Counted from the first letter of the stretch, positions 7,099 to 15,503 are shown. The stretch: 20,101 nt of DNA from an uncultured Clostridium sp. (GCA_900549235.1 URNT01000051.1:1-20101); one strand, 5' to 3'. A program made the numbers and translations. Notes: generated by a model not told the origin, from the letters alone.

Positions 7099-8469
7099 TT
7101 ACCGGCTGATATAATCTTTTACAAGCTCCTCGGCTTTTGCCGCCTGGGCTTCCTCATCGATTCCCGTCAAACGTCCGTCCTTTACCACAATACGGCCATT
7201 TACCACCGTATAATCTACGCTGCCCTTATAGCCCACGGTTCCAAGCATGGATTTCGGGTCAAACATGGTCCCTACCAGGGCCAGACGGTTTAAGCGGATC
7301 AGGAAGAAATCAGCTGCCATCCCCGGAGCGATGGCTCCCAGCCTCTCCCGTCCAAGAAGCCTTGCGCTTCCTCTGGTTGCCATTTTCAGAATATCATAGC
7401 CAGAGGGCGCCTTCTGGCTGCTGTTTAAGCGGTGAAGCAGGTAGGCAGTCCGGATCTCCTCCAAAAGGCTGGAGCCGTCATTGCTTGCAGAGCCGTCCAC
7501 TGCAAGGCCAACCGGAACCCCAAGCTCCAGCATACGTGGAACGGAGGCAATACCGGAGGACAGCTTCATGTTGGAAACAGGACAATGGGCTACGCCGGTG
7601 CCGGTCTCTGCCAGCCGTTTTAACTCATCATCTGTAAAATGGATTCCATGGGCATACCACACATCCTCTCCCACCCAGCCAAGGCTTTCCATATAGGCGA
7701 GAGGACGCATTCCAAACCGGGATAAGGTGTAGTTTTCTTCGTCCTTTGTCTCTGCCAGATGGGTGTGGAGCCTTACCTTCAGTTCTCTTGCAAGAACCGC
7801 AGATTCTCTTAACAGGTCTCCCGTAACGCTGAAGGGAGAACAGGGAGCAAGAGCCACCTGCTTCATGGAATAAGGGGACGGATCGTGGAAGCGGGCCACC
7901 GCCTCCTCTGAGCTTTTTAAGATCTCATCTACCGGCTGGACAACGCTGTCCGGCGGAAGTCCTCCGTCTTTTACGCTGAGATCCATACTTCCTCTGGTGG
8001 CGTGGAAACGCATTCCCAGATCCTCAGCCGCGTGAAACTGCGCTTCTAAAAGCCCCATTCCCTTATCGCTTGGAAATACATAGTGGTGATCCAGACAGGT
8101 GGTGCAGCCGCATTTTAACAGTTCCCCCATCCCTGTGAGTGAGCTGTAATACACCACGTCCTCATCCACATTTTTCCAGATCTCATATAAAGTTTTTAAC
8201 CATGGAAACAACTCCATGTTCTGCACTTGTGGTAAATTCCGACTAAAGGTTTGATATAAATGATGGTGCGTATTGATCAGTCCCGGATACATCACCATAT
8301 CAGATGCATCGATCACATCCTCTGCTGTCCATTCTTCCTGGGCTCCGGCCTCTTTGATGGCCTCGATGACCCCGTCCCGGATGTATACATCTGCCCTTTC
8401 AAGCAGTTTGTCATCCCCATCACAGGTTACAAGATATTTTACATTCTTTACCAGTAGTGTCCCTTTCAT
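7099..8469 (-). CDS. Amidohydrolase, probable 8-oxoguanine deaminase
   Basis: 456 residues, a metal-dependent amidohydrolase of the chlorohydrolase / guanine-deaminase-like group. Metal ligands are clear: NTHHH with H68 and H70, HTHLAE with H237 and E240, YAHGIH with H274, and AVDGSASNDG with D325, a set seen in subtype III enzymes with one metal. The stretch CTTCLDHHYVFP (122-133) and LAPCSPFSVT resemble the characterised 8-oxoguanine deaminases, which turn 8-oxoguanine into uric acid and ammonia. It is first in an operon with an NCS2 permease, which supports a purine substrate. The ATG at 8469 follows AGGAGGTAATTT. The family is often misannotated as hydroxyatrazine ethylaminohydrolase or SsnA-like; a related oxo-purine remains possible. 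Confidence 0.8.
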   Translation of the reverse strand: MKGTLLVKNVKYLVTCDGDDKLLERADVYIRDGVIEAIKEAGAQEEWTAEDVIDASDMVMYPGLINTHHHLYQTFSRNLPQVQNMELFPWLKTLYEIWKNVDEDVVYYSSLTGMGELLKCGCTTCLDHHYVFPSDKGMGLLEAQFHAAEDLGMRFHATRGSMDLSVKDGGLPPDSVVQPVDEILKSSEEAVARFHDPSPYSMKQVALAPCSPFSVTGDLLRESAVLARELKVRLHTHLAETKDEENYTLSRFGMRPLAYMESLGWVGEDVWYAHGIHFTDDELKRLAETGTGVAHCPVSNMKLSSGIASVPRMLELGVPVGLAVDGSASNDGSSLLEEIRTAYLLHRLNSSQKAPSGYDILKMATRGSARLLGRERLGAIAPGMAADFFLIRLNRLALVGTMFDPKSMLGTVGYKGSVDYTVVNGRIVVKDGRLTGIDEEAQAAKAEELVKDYISR

Positions 8470-8531
8470 AAATTACCTCCTGACGCAAGTTTACTTTCCC
8501 TTGACTTCATAGGCTATATGACTGGTATACT

Positions 8532-8596
8532 GCTGGCGGTACGGGTGGTCACGAGGCACCCTCATACGATCTTACTGTATGCCGCGTGGACCCAGC
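8532..8596 (-). ncRNA. Predicted three-way-junction leader RNA, candidate riboswitch
   Basis: On the minus strand the leader of the deaminase operon has an outer stem, GCTG (8596-8593) with CAGC (8535-8532), and an inner stem, GCGG (8585-8582) with CCGC (8539-8536). The inner stem encloses two hairpins: CATAC/GTATG (8581-8563) with a 9-nt loop and GGGTG/CACCC (8561-8543) with a 9-nt loop. The left strand between the stems holds GGTCCAC. Found by eye, without energy calculation. It does not show the conserved core of the guanine/adenine riboswitch as I know it. Function is unproven. Confidence 0.45.
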
Positions 8597-8672
8597 TATG
8601 TTTTAAACAGCTATATAGATATGATCTTTTCAAAGAACCTGTGCCGTTTTAGATTTCCCCGGCATGTTTTAT

Positions 8673-8701
8673 AATATACCAATCTTTTCCAGCTGTGACA
8701 A
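8673..8701 (-). promoter_or_regulatory. Promoter of the deaminase-permease operon
   Basis: On the minus strand TTGTCA (8701-8696) and TATATT (8678-8673) are separated by 17 bp, five of six matches at each box. Transcription would start near 8665, giving a leader of about 195 nt ahead of the start codon at 8469, long enough for a regulatory RNA. Confidence 0.6.
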
Positions 8702-8732
8702 TAGATAGATGTTCTGATTTTCAAGCTCTATT

Positions 8733-8751
8733 TTTGTGCGTTTTGCACAAA
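8733..8751. repeat. Inverted repeat after rarA
   Basis: TTTGTGC and GCACAAA form a 7-bp perfect stem around a 5-base loop, 7 bp beyond the rarA stop codon. No T-run follows on the minus strand, so it is at best a weak terminator or an mRNA 3' stabiliser. Confidence 0.45.
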
Positions 8752-8758
8752 TATCTGA

Positions 8759-10087
8759 TTATTCTTCTCCCTGCTTCCACCGTTTCACCTGCAAAAGTTT
8801 CTCCTTTGCCCTGGCCTCCTCCCCGGAACCGGAGGGGTGGTAATACTCCTTTCCTGCAAGGGAATCTGGCAGACACTGCATCCGGGCCATCCCCTCTCTG
8901 GTATCGTGGGCATAGACATAGCCCTCCCCGTAGTGAAGCTCTCCCATCAGTTTTGTGGGGGCGTTGCGGATCACCAGAGGCACCGGCTCTGCCAGCATGG
9001 ACTGGGCATCTGCTTTGGCGCTTTCATAGGCTATGTAAGCCGAGTTGGTCTTTGGAGCCATGGAAAGGTAGATGACGCAGTGGCTCAGATGTACATTGCA
9101 CTCCGGCATCCCCAGAAAATGACAGGCCTGATAGACAGAGACGGCAAGACTCAGAGCCTGGCTGTCCGCCATACCTACGTCCTCGCTTGCAAAGCGCACC
9201 AGCCGTCTGGCAACGTAGAGAGGATCCTCCCCCGCCTCCAGCATCCGGGCCAGCCAGTATACGGCGGCGTCCGGGTCGGAATTTCTCATGGACTTGTGGA
9301 GGGCAGAGATCAGGTTGTAATGTTCCTCTCCCTTTTTATCGTAAAGAAGGCTCTTTTTCCCGATGCACTGCTGCAAAATTTCCATGGTAACAACGGTCTT
9401 TTCCGCTGTGATTTCACCATTCATCACAGCCATTTCCAGAATATTGAGAGCTGTCCTTGCGTCCCCATTTGCAAAGGCGGCAATCATGCTTATCATTTTA
9501 TCAGTAATATCTATATTCAGATAACCAAGCCCCTTGGGGGAGCGGACAGCCCTGTGAAGCAGCTGCTCCAGATTCTCAGCTGTAAGACCGTGGAGGACAA
9601 ACACCCGGCATCTGGACAAAAGAGCGCTGTTGATCTCAAAGGAGGGATTTTCCGTCGTGGCTCCGATCAGGATGATGCTGCCCTTTTCCACATAGGGAAG
9701 GAAGGCGTCCTGCTGGGCCTTATTGAAGCGGTGGATCTCGTCTACAAAAACCAGGGTTCTCCGGCCCATCCTGCGTCTCTGCTCTGCCTGGGCCATAACC
9801 TCCTTTATGTCCTTGATCCCACTGGTAACCGCGCTGAAATTCACAAATTCCGCATGGGTCCTGTGGGCAATGATCCCGGCCAGGGTGGTCTTTCCCACCC
9901 CCGGAGGCCCCCAGAAGATCATGGACGGCACTGTATCCTGCTCGATTAGCTGGCGAAGGAGCTTTCCCTTACCCAAAAGATGCTCCTGTCCCACAAAGCC
10001 GTCCAGATCCTCAGGCCGGAGCCTGCTGGCCAGCGGCTGGTAAGCCTCCCGCTCCTCAAACAATGACATCTGTCCCTGCATCTCCAT
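8759..10087 (-). CDS. rarA: Replication-associated recombination protein A (AAA+ ATPase)
   Basis: 442 residues, the usual length for RarA/MgsA, the bacterial relative of eukaryotic WRNIP1/Mgs1. It acts at stalled replication forks. Walker A is GPPGVGKT (60-67), Walker B is LVFVDEIHRF (about 113-122), followed by the sensor region IGATTENPSFEINSALLSR. The C-terminal tetramerisation region includes SDPDAAVYWLARMLEAGEDP and GELHYGEGYVYAHD. The extreme N-terminus has QMSLF at residues 6-10, which resembles the sliding-clamp binding pentapeptide. The ATG at 10087 follows AGGAGGCGTTGGT, and the gene begins 19 bp after the rsmH-like gene, so recQ, rsmH-like and rarA appear to be one operon. Confidence 0.93.
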   Translation of the reverse strand: MEMQGQMSLFEEREAYQPLASRLRPEDLDGFVGQEHLLGKGKLLRQLIEQDTVPSMIFWGPPGVGKTTLAGIIAHRTHAEFVNFSAVTSGIKDIKEVMAQAEQRRRMGRRTLVFVDEIHRFNKAQQDAFLPYVEKGSIILIGATTENPSFEINSALLSRCRVFVLHGLTAENLEQLLHRAVRSPKGLGYLNIDITDKMISMIAAFANGDARTALNILEMAVMNGEITAEKTVVTMEILQQCIGKKSLLYDKKGEEHYNLISALHKSMRNSDPDAAVYWLARMLEAGEDPLYVARRLVRFASEDVGMADSQALSLAVSVYQACHFLGMPECNVHLSHCVIYLSMAPKTNSAYIAYESAKADAQSMLAEPVPLVIRNAPTKLMGELHYGEGYVYAHDTREGMARMQCLPDSLAGKEYYHPSGSGEEARAKEKLLQVKRWKQGEE

Positions 10088-10106
10088 ACCAACGCCTCCT
10101 TCTTCC

Positions 10107-11183
10107 TTACTCCTTCACCGCCCACCGCAGCTTCGTAGACCTGGCCCTGCCGTTTCTCGCACATTCCTCCCCAGAGGGACGGATCACATCCTCTGAGATC
10201 CGGCTGTAGATCCCCTCCTTTTTCAGCTCCTTAAATGACCTCTTCACCAGCCGGTCCTCCCCTGAGTGGAAGGTAAGGATTGCTGCCCGGCCTCCGGGTT
10301 TTAAGGATCCCGGCAGCTTTTCCAGAAACTCGTACAGCACCTCAAATTCACTGTTTACATCGATCCTAAGAGCCTGGAAAGTTCTCTGGCAGGACTTCTT
10401 TACAAGCTCCGGCCTCTCCTTTGCAGGCAGGAAGGAAAGAGCCTTCTCGATTACCTGCCGCAGGTCTGTGGTGGTCCTTATGCCAGCTCCGTGATGAAGC
10501 TCATACATCACACGTCTGGAGATCTCCTCCGCATAGGGCTCGTCTGCATTTTCGATCAGCATCCCCTGAAGTTCCTCCTCTGTTACCTCCAAAAGACGTT
10601 CTGCCGCTGTTGTCCCTCTGCTGGGATTCAAACGCAGATCCAGAGGCCCCTCTGTTTTGTAGGAAAAGCCCCGATCCGGGTTGTCGATCTGCATGGAGGA
10701 AACCCCCAGGTCTGCCAGCACAAAGTCAAAGCCTCCGGCCTCCTCTGCCACTTGATCAATATTTTTAAAATTCAGATGTCTTATGGTAAGCAGCTCCGGG
10801 CCAAAGCCCTTGTCTGCCAGACGTGCCCGGGTCTTTTCCATCTCAATGGTATCTACGTCCAGGGCGTACATATGGCCCTGTCCCTCCAGGCACTTAAGCA
10901 TCTGCAGGGTGTGTCCCCCGTAGCCTAAGGTAGCGTCCAGCCCCACTTCCCCCGGCTGGATCTGAAGGAAATCCAGGATCTCATTTACCATAATGGAGAT
11001 GTGCATCCCCGCCGGGGTACTTCCCTTCTGGATCACCTTTTCAATGGTGTCGGCATATTTTTCCGGCTGGTGCTCCTTATATTTTTCCTTAAAGCTCCTT
11101 GGGTGTGTTCCCTTATAGCGTACCCGGCGCTTATGGGGAGTCTCCTCCTGGGGAGAATACTGTGAATTTTTATTTTCTTCCAT
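10107..11183 (-). CDS. rsmH: RsmH-like 16S rRNA (cytosine-1402-N4)-methyltransferase, second-type paralogue
   Basis: 358 residues from the ATG at 11183, which has GGAGG five bases upstream; ATGs at 11186 and 11195 are alternatives, and the last begins two bases after the recQ stop. The family methylates N4 of C1402 in 16S rRNA with SAM. Seen are VGLDATLGYGGHT (SAM motif I), FVLADLGVSSMQID, the RGFSY segment, FQALRIDVN, FHSGEDRLVK and the C-terminal ARSTKLRWA. Compared with E. coli RsmH (313 residues), there is an N-terminal basic extension of about 50 residues before MHISIMVNEIL, where canonical enzymes have HTPVLL-like sequence. It lies between recQ and rarA, not beside mraZ and ftsL, so it is probably the second RsmH copy found in several Clostridia; the substrate may differ. 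Confidence 0.85.
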   Translation of the reverse strand: MEENKNSQYSPQEETPHKRRVRYKGTHPRSFKEKYKEHQPEKYADTIEKVIQKGSTPAGMHISIMVNEILDFLQIQPGEVGLDATLGYGGHTLQMLKCLEGQGHMYALDVDTIEMEKTRARLADKGFGPELLTIRHLNFKNIDQVAEEAGGFDFVLADLGVSSMQIDNPDRGFSYKTEGPLDLRLNPSRGTTAAERLLEVTEEELQGMLIENADEPYAEEISRRVMYELHHGAGIRTTTDLRQVIEKALSFLPAKERPELVKKSCQRTFQALRIDVNSEFEVLYEFLEKLPGSLKPGGRAAILTFHSGEDRLVKRSFKELKKEGIYSRISEDVIRPSGEECARNGRARSTKLRWAVKE

Positions 11184-11197
11184 CATTGCCTCCATCT

Positions 11198-13567
11198 CTA
11201 TTTCCGTCCCTTCAGATATTCCACAATGGCCCTCTGGGCCTTTTCTGTATAGTAAAATACCTCATACTCATTTCCCTTATCGCTGATGCGCAGCTCGGTA
11301 CAGATGCCAAATGCCTCTCCCTGATCCGTCACCTGCCTCTTTGCGAAATTTTTCACATGGATAAAGGTAAAATAGCCCTCTGAGGTCAGATATTCTTCCA
11401 CTGACTTAATGGTCAGCCGCTTCATCACTGTCTCATCCCGAAGGTCATTAATCTGACCGATGAGATCGCTCAGGGTGCACCTGGCTGTATAGTGAATACT
11501 CTCTGCCAGCTCCGGGGTCATATAGAAGTCCGCTTTCCCTTTTTTATTCTTTGGGTGAGCTGGCTTTCGGGGTGAAGGCAGGGGATCAGGAGCCAGTTCA
11601 GAGGCCCCATTCTCCCAGGCCGCCATCACATCATCCAGGTTCCAATCATCAAATTCCCCGCTGTCATCGGAAAAATACAGGGTGTCCTCCTCAAAAAAAG
11701 GCTCCTCCTGTCCTATTTCCCCTGTTTGTGCCCGGACACACTCCAGAAACCGCTGCCCATATTTTTCATATTTGAATTCGCCTACGCCGGAAACCGTAAG
11801 CATCTCCTCCCTGGTGCGGGGCTTTACCACGCACATATGAGTCAGGGTCTTATCAGAAAATACAATGTACGGAGGCACCTTTTCCTCCCTCGCGATCTCT
11901 GAGCGCAGGGCTCGCAGATTATCAAACAAGGACTGCTCTGCCTCTGTAAAATCCCGGCTGCCGGACCTTCCTCCGGACCTTTTCTTATCCGGCTTTTCTT
12001 TTGGAATCCGCTCCTGCTCCCTGGCCATCTTCATAAACACCAGCTGGCCCTCCTCCAGGACGGCAGCCGACTCTCCTGTCAACCTTAACACTGCATATTC
12101 ATCATTGGTAGAGGCTAAAAGTCCTGTAAGAAGCAGGTGGTTCATCACCTGGCGCAGGCGGTATACAGGCACCTGGGCCAGCTTCCCGTACCAGGGATTT
12201 TCATTCATCCTGTAATTGCGGATCTTCACCGTATTAGCCCCATGAACCGTATCCACGATCACGCCAGCCCCATACCGCTGACCGCAGCTCTGGACACAGC
12301 CGATCAGCCCTCTGGCCGCCTCTGTCACGTCCACCGTCTCAAACTGGCTGAGGCAGTTGGAGCAGTTTCCGCAGTAATTGCTGCCGTATTCGCCAAAGTA
12401 GCGCAGGATGTAATCCCTGAGGCACTCATTGGTAAAGCAATAAAAGGTCATCTTCCTGAGGCGGTCTCTGTCCCGCTCCGCCACCAGGCGCCGGGTTACG
12501 GGATCCAGTGCCTCGTTATCCTGGTTGTGGTCGATGAAAAACTGGTTGGTGACCACGTCCTGGCCGCCGTAAAGGAGGATACACTCAGCCGGTTCCCCGT
12601 CACGGCCTGCTCGTCCTGCCTCCTGGTAGTAGGATTCCATATTCTTCGGCATATTGTAATGAATCACAAAGCGGACATTGCTTTTGTCAATACCCATGCC
12701 GAAGGCGTTGGTTGCCACCATGATCTGGACCCGGTCATAGATAAAATCCTCCTGGTTGTGCTTCCTTTCCTGGTCGCTGAGTCCCGCATGATACCGTGTC
12801 ACCGAATATCCGTCCCGGATCAGCTGGCTGCAGACCTCCTCCACCACCTTCCTGGTGAGACAGTAGATCACTCCGCTCTCTCCCTGATGGCGCTTTAAAT
12901 GATGGAGCACCGCCTTATACTTATCTCCCGGCGTCTCAACGGAAAAGTAAAGGTTTGACCGATCAAAGCCGGTGGTCAGCACTTCCGGCTGGCGCAGCAT
13001 CAATATATCGATTATATCATCTCTGACCTCTGCCGTAGCCGTAGCCGTAAAGGCGCTGACCACCGGACGTGCAGGAAGCTGTCTGATAAAATCCATAATT
13101 TTCAGATAGCTTGGCCTAAAATCCTGTCCCCACTGGGAGACGCAGTGAGCCTCATCCACTGCCACCATGGCAATCCTGACTCCCGGATCCAGAGCAAAGC
13201 GCAGAAACTCATCGGTCATCAGCCGCTCAGGGGCTACATAGATAATGGGATAGCGTCCCGCCCTGGCAAGCTCCAGAGCCTTATAATACTGCCCTGCTGT
13301 CAGGGAGCTGTTCAGATAGGCGGCCAGTATGCCTGCCTGGTTTAAGTTGCTTACCTGATCCTTCATAAGTGAGATCAGGGGCGAGATCACCAGCGTGATC
13401 CCTTCCATCATAAGAGCCGGGATCTGATAGCAAATGGACTTTCCCGCCCCTGTGGGCATAATTCCCAGAACATCCCTTCCTTCCAGCATAGCGTCGATCA
13501 GCTTCTCCTGCCCCGCCCGGAAGGTATCATAGCCAAAGTGATGCTTTAATAGTTCCTGTTTTGTCAT
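11198..13567 (-). CDS. recQ: ATP-dependent DNA helicase RecQ with long C-terminal extension
   Basis: 789 residues from the ATG at 13567, which has AAAGGA six bases upstream; a GTG at 13582 is also in frame but overlaps that site. RecQ unwinds DNA 3' to 5' in recombination and repair. Visible in order: FGYDTFRAGQ (motif 0, 11-20), Walker A PTGAGKS (38-44), DEAH (138-141) in the RecQ-type HCVSQWGQDFRPSY loop, the helicase C-lobe to YYQEAGRAGRDG (313-324), a zinc site C382-X16-C399-X2-C402-X2-C405, a winged-helix region, and an HRDC domain (about 541-612). An acidic linker (about 620-655) leads to an extra domain (about 680-789) absent from the 609-residue E. coli protein. It is first in the recQ-rsmH-rarA operon. 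Confidence 0.94.
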   Translation of the reverse strand: MTKQELLKHHFGYDTFRAGQEKLIDAMLEGRDVLGIMPTGAGKSICYQIPALMMEGITLVISPLISLMKDQVSNLNQAGILAAYLNSSLTAGQYYKALELARAGRYPIIYVAPERLMTDEFLRFALDPGVRIAMVAVDEAHCVSQWGQDFRPSYLKIMDFIRQLPARPVVSAFTATATAEVRDDIIDILMLRQPEVLTTGFDRSNLYFSVETPGDKYKAVLHHLKRHQGESGVIYCLTRKVVEEVCSQLIRDGYSVTRYHAGLSDQERKHNQEDFIYDRVQIMVATNAFGMGIDKSNVRFVIHYNMPKNMESYYQEAGRAGRDGEPAECILLYGGQDVVTNQFFIDHNQDNEALDPVTRRLVAERDRDRLRKMTFYCFTNECLRDYILRYFGEYGSNYCGNCSNCLSQFETVDVTEAARGLIGCVQSCGQRYGAGVIVDTVHGANTVKIRNYRMNENPWYGKLAQVPVYRLRQVMNHLLLTGLLASTNDEYAVLRLTGESAAVLEEGQLVFMKMAREQERIPKEKPDKKRSGGRSGSRDFTEAEQSLFDNLRALRSEIAREEKVPPYIVFSDKTLTHMCVVKPRTREEMLTVSGVGEFKYEKYGQRFLECVRAQTGEIGQEEPFFEEDTLYFSDDSGEFDDWNLDDVMAAWENGASELAPDPLPSPRKPAHPKNKKGKADFYMTPELAESIHYTARCTLSDLIGQINDLRDETVMKRLTIKSVEEYLTSEGYFTFIHVKNFAKRQVTDQGEAFGICTELRISDKGNEYEVFYYTEKAQRAIVEYLKGRK

Positions 13568-13653
13568 TGGTCTTCCTTTCACAGCCCTATCAGGCCGTCA
13601 TATCGTATCGTTAGATGGATTCGCAGCAGATGAGCTGTCATTCTCAATTCCCC

Positions 13654-13682
13654 TTGATGTATGCCTGAAACCCAGGTATAAT
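13654..13682 (+). promoter_or_regulatory. Promoter of the GNAT acetyltransferase gene
   Basis: TTGATG at 13654-13659 and a perfect TATAAT at 13677-13682, spaced by 17 bp, 66 bp before the start codon. It lies in the 181-bp divergent region with recQ, in which I could not place a convincing recQ promoter. Confidence 0.7.
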
Positions 13683-13748
13683 GCAGAATATATCTCAGAT
13701 ACAGCCTATCATACCACATCCATACCGAAAAAGGAAGGTGTACTCTAT

Positions 13749-14228
13749 ATGACGATCACCATTGCGAAACGGGAGGACGGCCCCGCTATCTGCCGCCTGA
13801 TGGCGGAAGCTTTCTGCCTTCTTAAGGATCCCTCCTGGTACTGTACGGACACAGAGGAATATATTATGGAACACCTGGAGGATCCCAGGCGGGGAGTGGT
13901 ATTTAAAGCCTCAGAGGAGGAAACGCTGGCAGGCTTTTTCCTGATCCATTTTCCCGAAAAAAAGGAGGGTTACCCGGAGGGGACCGCTCTGATGGACTCT
14001 CTGGCCGTAGACCCTGCCTTCCGGGGCCGGGGCCTCCAGCGGGAGCTTTTAAAAGCCGGGGAACACTACCTCTTATCCACACCCTACTGCCATCTTGAGG
14101 CCACCGTCCACCCGGAAAACCGCTACAGCCTGAACAACTTTCTGAGCCTTGGCTACCGCATCCGTTCCACAGAATTAAGATACGGAGGGCTTCCAAGACA
14201 CGTTCTCCAAAAGGATCTGGGGGCATGA
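13749..14228 (+). CDS. GNAT-family N-acetyltransferase
   Basis: 159 residues, typical for a single GNAT domain, which moves an acetyl group from acetyl-CoA to an amine. The acetyl-CoA binding motif A is seen at about 94-112, with MDSLAVDPAFRGRGLQRELL containing the R-G-x-G-type turn, and motif B follows around HPENRYSLNNFLSLGYR. The ATG at 13749 follows GGAAGGTG. The promoter is directly upstream and pdaA follows after 55 bp, so they may share a transcript. The substrate cannot be inferred. Confidence 0.85.
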   Translation: MTITIAKREDGPAICRLMAEAFCLLKDPSWYCTDTEEYIMEHLEDPRRGVVFKASEEETLAGFFLIHFPEKKEGYPEGTALMDSLAVDPAFRGRGLQRELLKAGEHYLLSTPYCHLEATVHPENRYSLNNFLSLGYRIRSTELRYGGLPRHVLQKDLGA

Positions 14229-14280
14229 GACTGGCCTCTTTTGTATATATTGAAGCAAGGCTTACATTGGAGCGTCTCAT
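14225..14280 (+). repeat. Inverted repeat spanning the GNAT-pdaA gap
   Basis: ATGAGAC (14225-14231) and GTCTCAT (14274-14280) are perfect inverted repeats 42 bp apart. The right arm lies between the likely ribosome binding site TTGGAG and the pdaA start codon, so a long-range hairpin could affect pdaA translation. Chance occurrence cannot be excluded. Confidence 0.3.
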
Positions 14281-14283
14281 GGA

Positions 14284-15135
14284 ATGAAATGTCATTTTAA
14301 AAAAATATTCGCTGCCTTTCTGTTTTTCTGGCTGTCCTTCGGAGCCGGACAGCTGGCAGCCTGGGTGGGGCAGGAGCTTAAAACCTCCGATCCGCCCCAG
14401 ATCGCCTGCGGCCTGTCTACTGTCCAGTTTCTGCCTTCCTCCCCGGAGGGGAACTGGGGACTGGGCTTTCCGGAGGAAGGCAAAAAACCTGTGGGCAATG
14501 CCACCTCCGACCAGCTAAAGCAGTACAATGCTTCCTATGTCAGTGATACGGAGGATAAGGTAATCTACCTCACCTTTGACGCCGGATATGAAAATGGAAA
14601 TACGGAGCCCATTTTGGACGCGCTGAAAAAACATGGGGCTCCGGCGGCATTTTTCCTGGTGGGAAATTATATGGAAACCAGCCCGGAGCTGGTGAAGCGG
14701 ATGGTAGCGGAGGGCCATATTGTAGGAAACCACACCTTCCACCACCCGGATATGTCAAAGCTGTCCACAAAAGAAGCCTTTGAAAAGGAGCTGACCGATC
14801 TGGAAACCCTGTATGAAGCCACCACCGGCCAGCCCATGAAGAAATATTACCGGCCTCCCCAGGGAAAATACAGCGAGGCCAACCTGCAGATGGCAAAGGA
14901 TATGGGCTATCATACCTTTTTCTGGAGCCTGGCCTATGTGGACTGGTACGAGGATAAACAGCCCACCAAAGAAGAAGCATTTAAAAAGCTCCTGGGCAGA
15001 ATCCACCCAGGAGCCATCGTCCTCCTCCACAGCACCTCAAAGACCAACGGACAGATCCTGGATGAGCTGCTGGGTAGATGGGAGGAAATGGGGTATCGGT
15101 TCGGTTCTCTGGATGAGCTGGCCGGAGCCTCTTAA
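14284..15135 (+). CDS. pdaA: PdaA-type polysaccharide deacetylase (muramic delta-lactam formation)
   Basis: 283 residues with an N-terminal signal or anchor segment (about 5-29), so it acts outside the membrane. It closely follows B. subtilis PdaA in layout: WGLGFPEEGKKPVGNAT, then VIYLTFDAGYENGNT (93-107), FFLVGNYM, GHIVGNHTFHHPD with H150 and H154 as metal ligands, YYRPPQGKYSE, TFFWSLAYVDW and GAIVLLHSTS. PdaA deacetylates N-acetylmuramic acid residues left by amidase, as a step towards the muramic delta-lactam of spore cortex, which implies a spore former. The second position after TFD is Ala where general CE4 deacetylases have Asp and B. subtilis PdaA has Asn. It ends in a 4-bp tail overlap with the arsC-like gene. 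Confidence 0.9.
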   Translation: MKCHFKKIFAAFLFFWLSFGAGQLAAWVGQELKTSDPPQIACGLSTVQFLPSSPEGNWGLGFPEEGKKPVGNATSDQLKQYNASYVSDTEDKVIYLTFDAGYENGNTEPILDALKKHGAPAAFFLVGNYMETSPELVKRMVAEGHIVGNHTFHHPDMSKLSTKEAFEKELTDLETLYEATTGQPMKKYYRPPQGKYSEANLQMAKDMGYHTFFWSLAYVDWYEDKQPTKEEAFKKLLGRIHPGAIVLLHSTSKTNGQILDELLGRWEEMGYRFGSLDELAGAS

Positions 15136-15488
15136 AGAAGCTTCTCCTCCCATTCCTTTTCCTTAAATCCGGTAAGAACAGTATCTCCCGCGATCACTAA
15201 CGGGCGTTTTACCAGCATACCATCCTGAGCCAGAAGGGCAAGCTGCTCCTCCTCACTCATCTGAGGAAGCTTATCCTTCAGGCTCATTTCCTTATACAGG
15301 CTGCCGCTGGTGTTGAAAAAGCGCTTCAAGGGCAGGCCGCTCATTTTATACCACTGAGTCAGCTCCTCCTTGGTGGGATTTTCCTCCTTAATGGGGCGCT
15401 CCTTATAAGAAATGTGATTGGCATCCAGCCATTTTAATGCCTTCTGGCAGGTGGTGCATTTTTTGTAGCATAATACAAGACAGTCCAT
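15132..15488 (-). CDS. ArsC/Spx-family thioredoxin-fold protein
   Basis: 118 residues, the standard length for the arsenate-reductase-like / YffB / Spx family. The N-terminal YKKCTTCQKALKWLD carries C11 and C14 in a CxxC arrangement like that of Spx rather than the single catalytic Cys of classical ArsC. The later RPLVIAGDTVLTGFKEKEW is the conserved family core (RPxV near the C-terminal sheet). The role could be a thiol reductase or a redox-sensing RNA polymerase partner; sequence alone does not decide. The ATG at 15488 follows AAGGAGAATGAT. It is last in a minus-strand run of five genes and overlaps pdaA by 4 bp at the stop codons. Confidence 0.82.
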   Translation of the reverse strand: MDCLVLCYKKCTTCQKALKWLDANHISYKERPIKEENPTKEELTQWYKMSGLPLKRFFNTSGSLYKEMSLKDKLPQMSEEEQLALLAQDGMLVKRPLVIAGDTVLTGFKEKEWEEKLL

Positions 15489-15503
15489 ATCATTCTCCTT
15501 CTT

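Noticed and set aside
8470..8665. Guanine/adenine-class purine riboswitch
   Set aside because: The expected junction and loop sequences of that class are not found, although the leader has a three-way junction; kept only as an unassigned structured RNA.
8733..8751. Rho-independent terminator for rarA
   Set aside because: The stem is good but no T-run follows on the minus strand.
8837..9949. 370-codon plus-strand open frame opposite rarA
   Set aside because: It is the antisense of a fully conserved rarA gene, with no start signals and no recognisable protein; it reflects codon bias.
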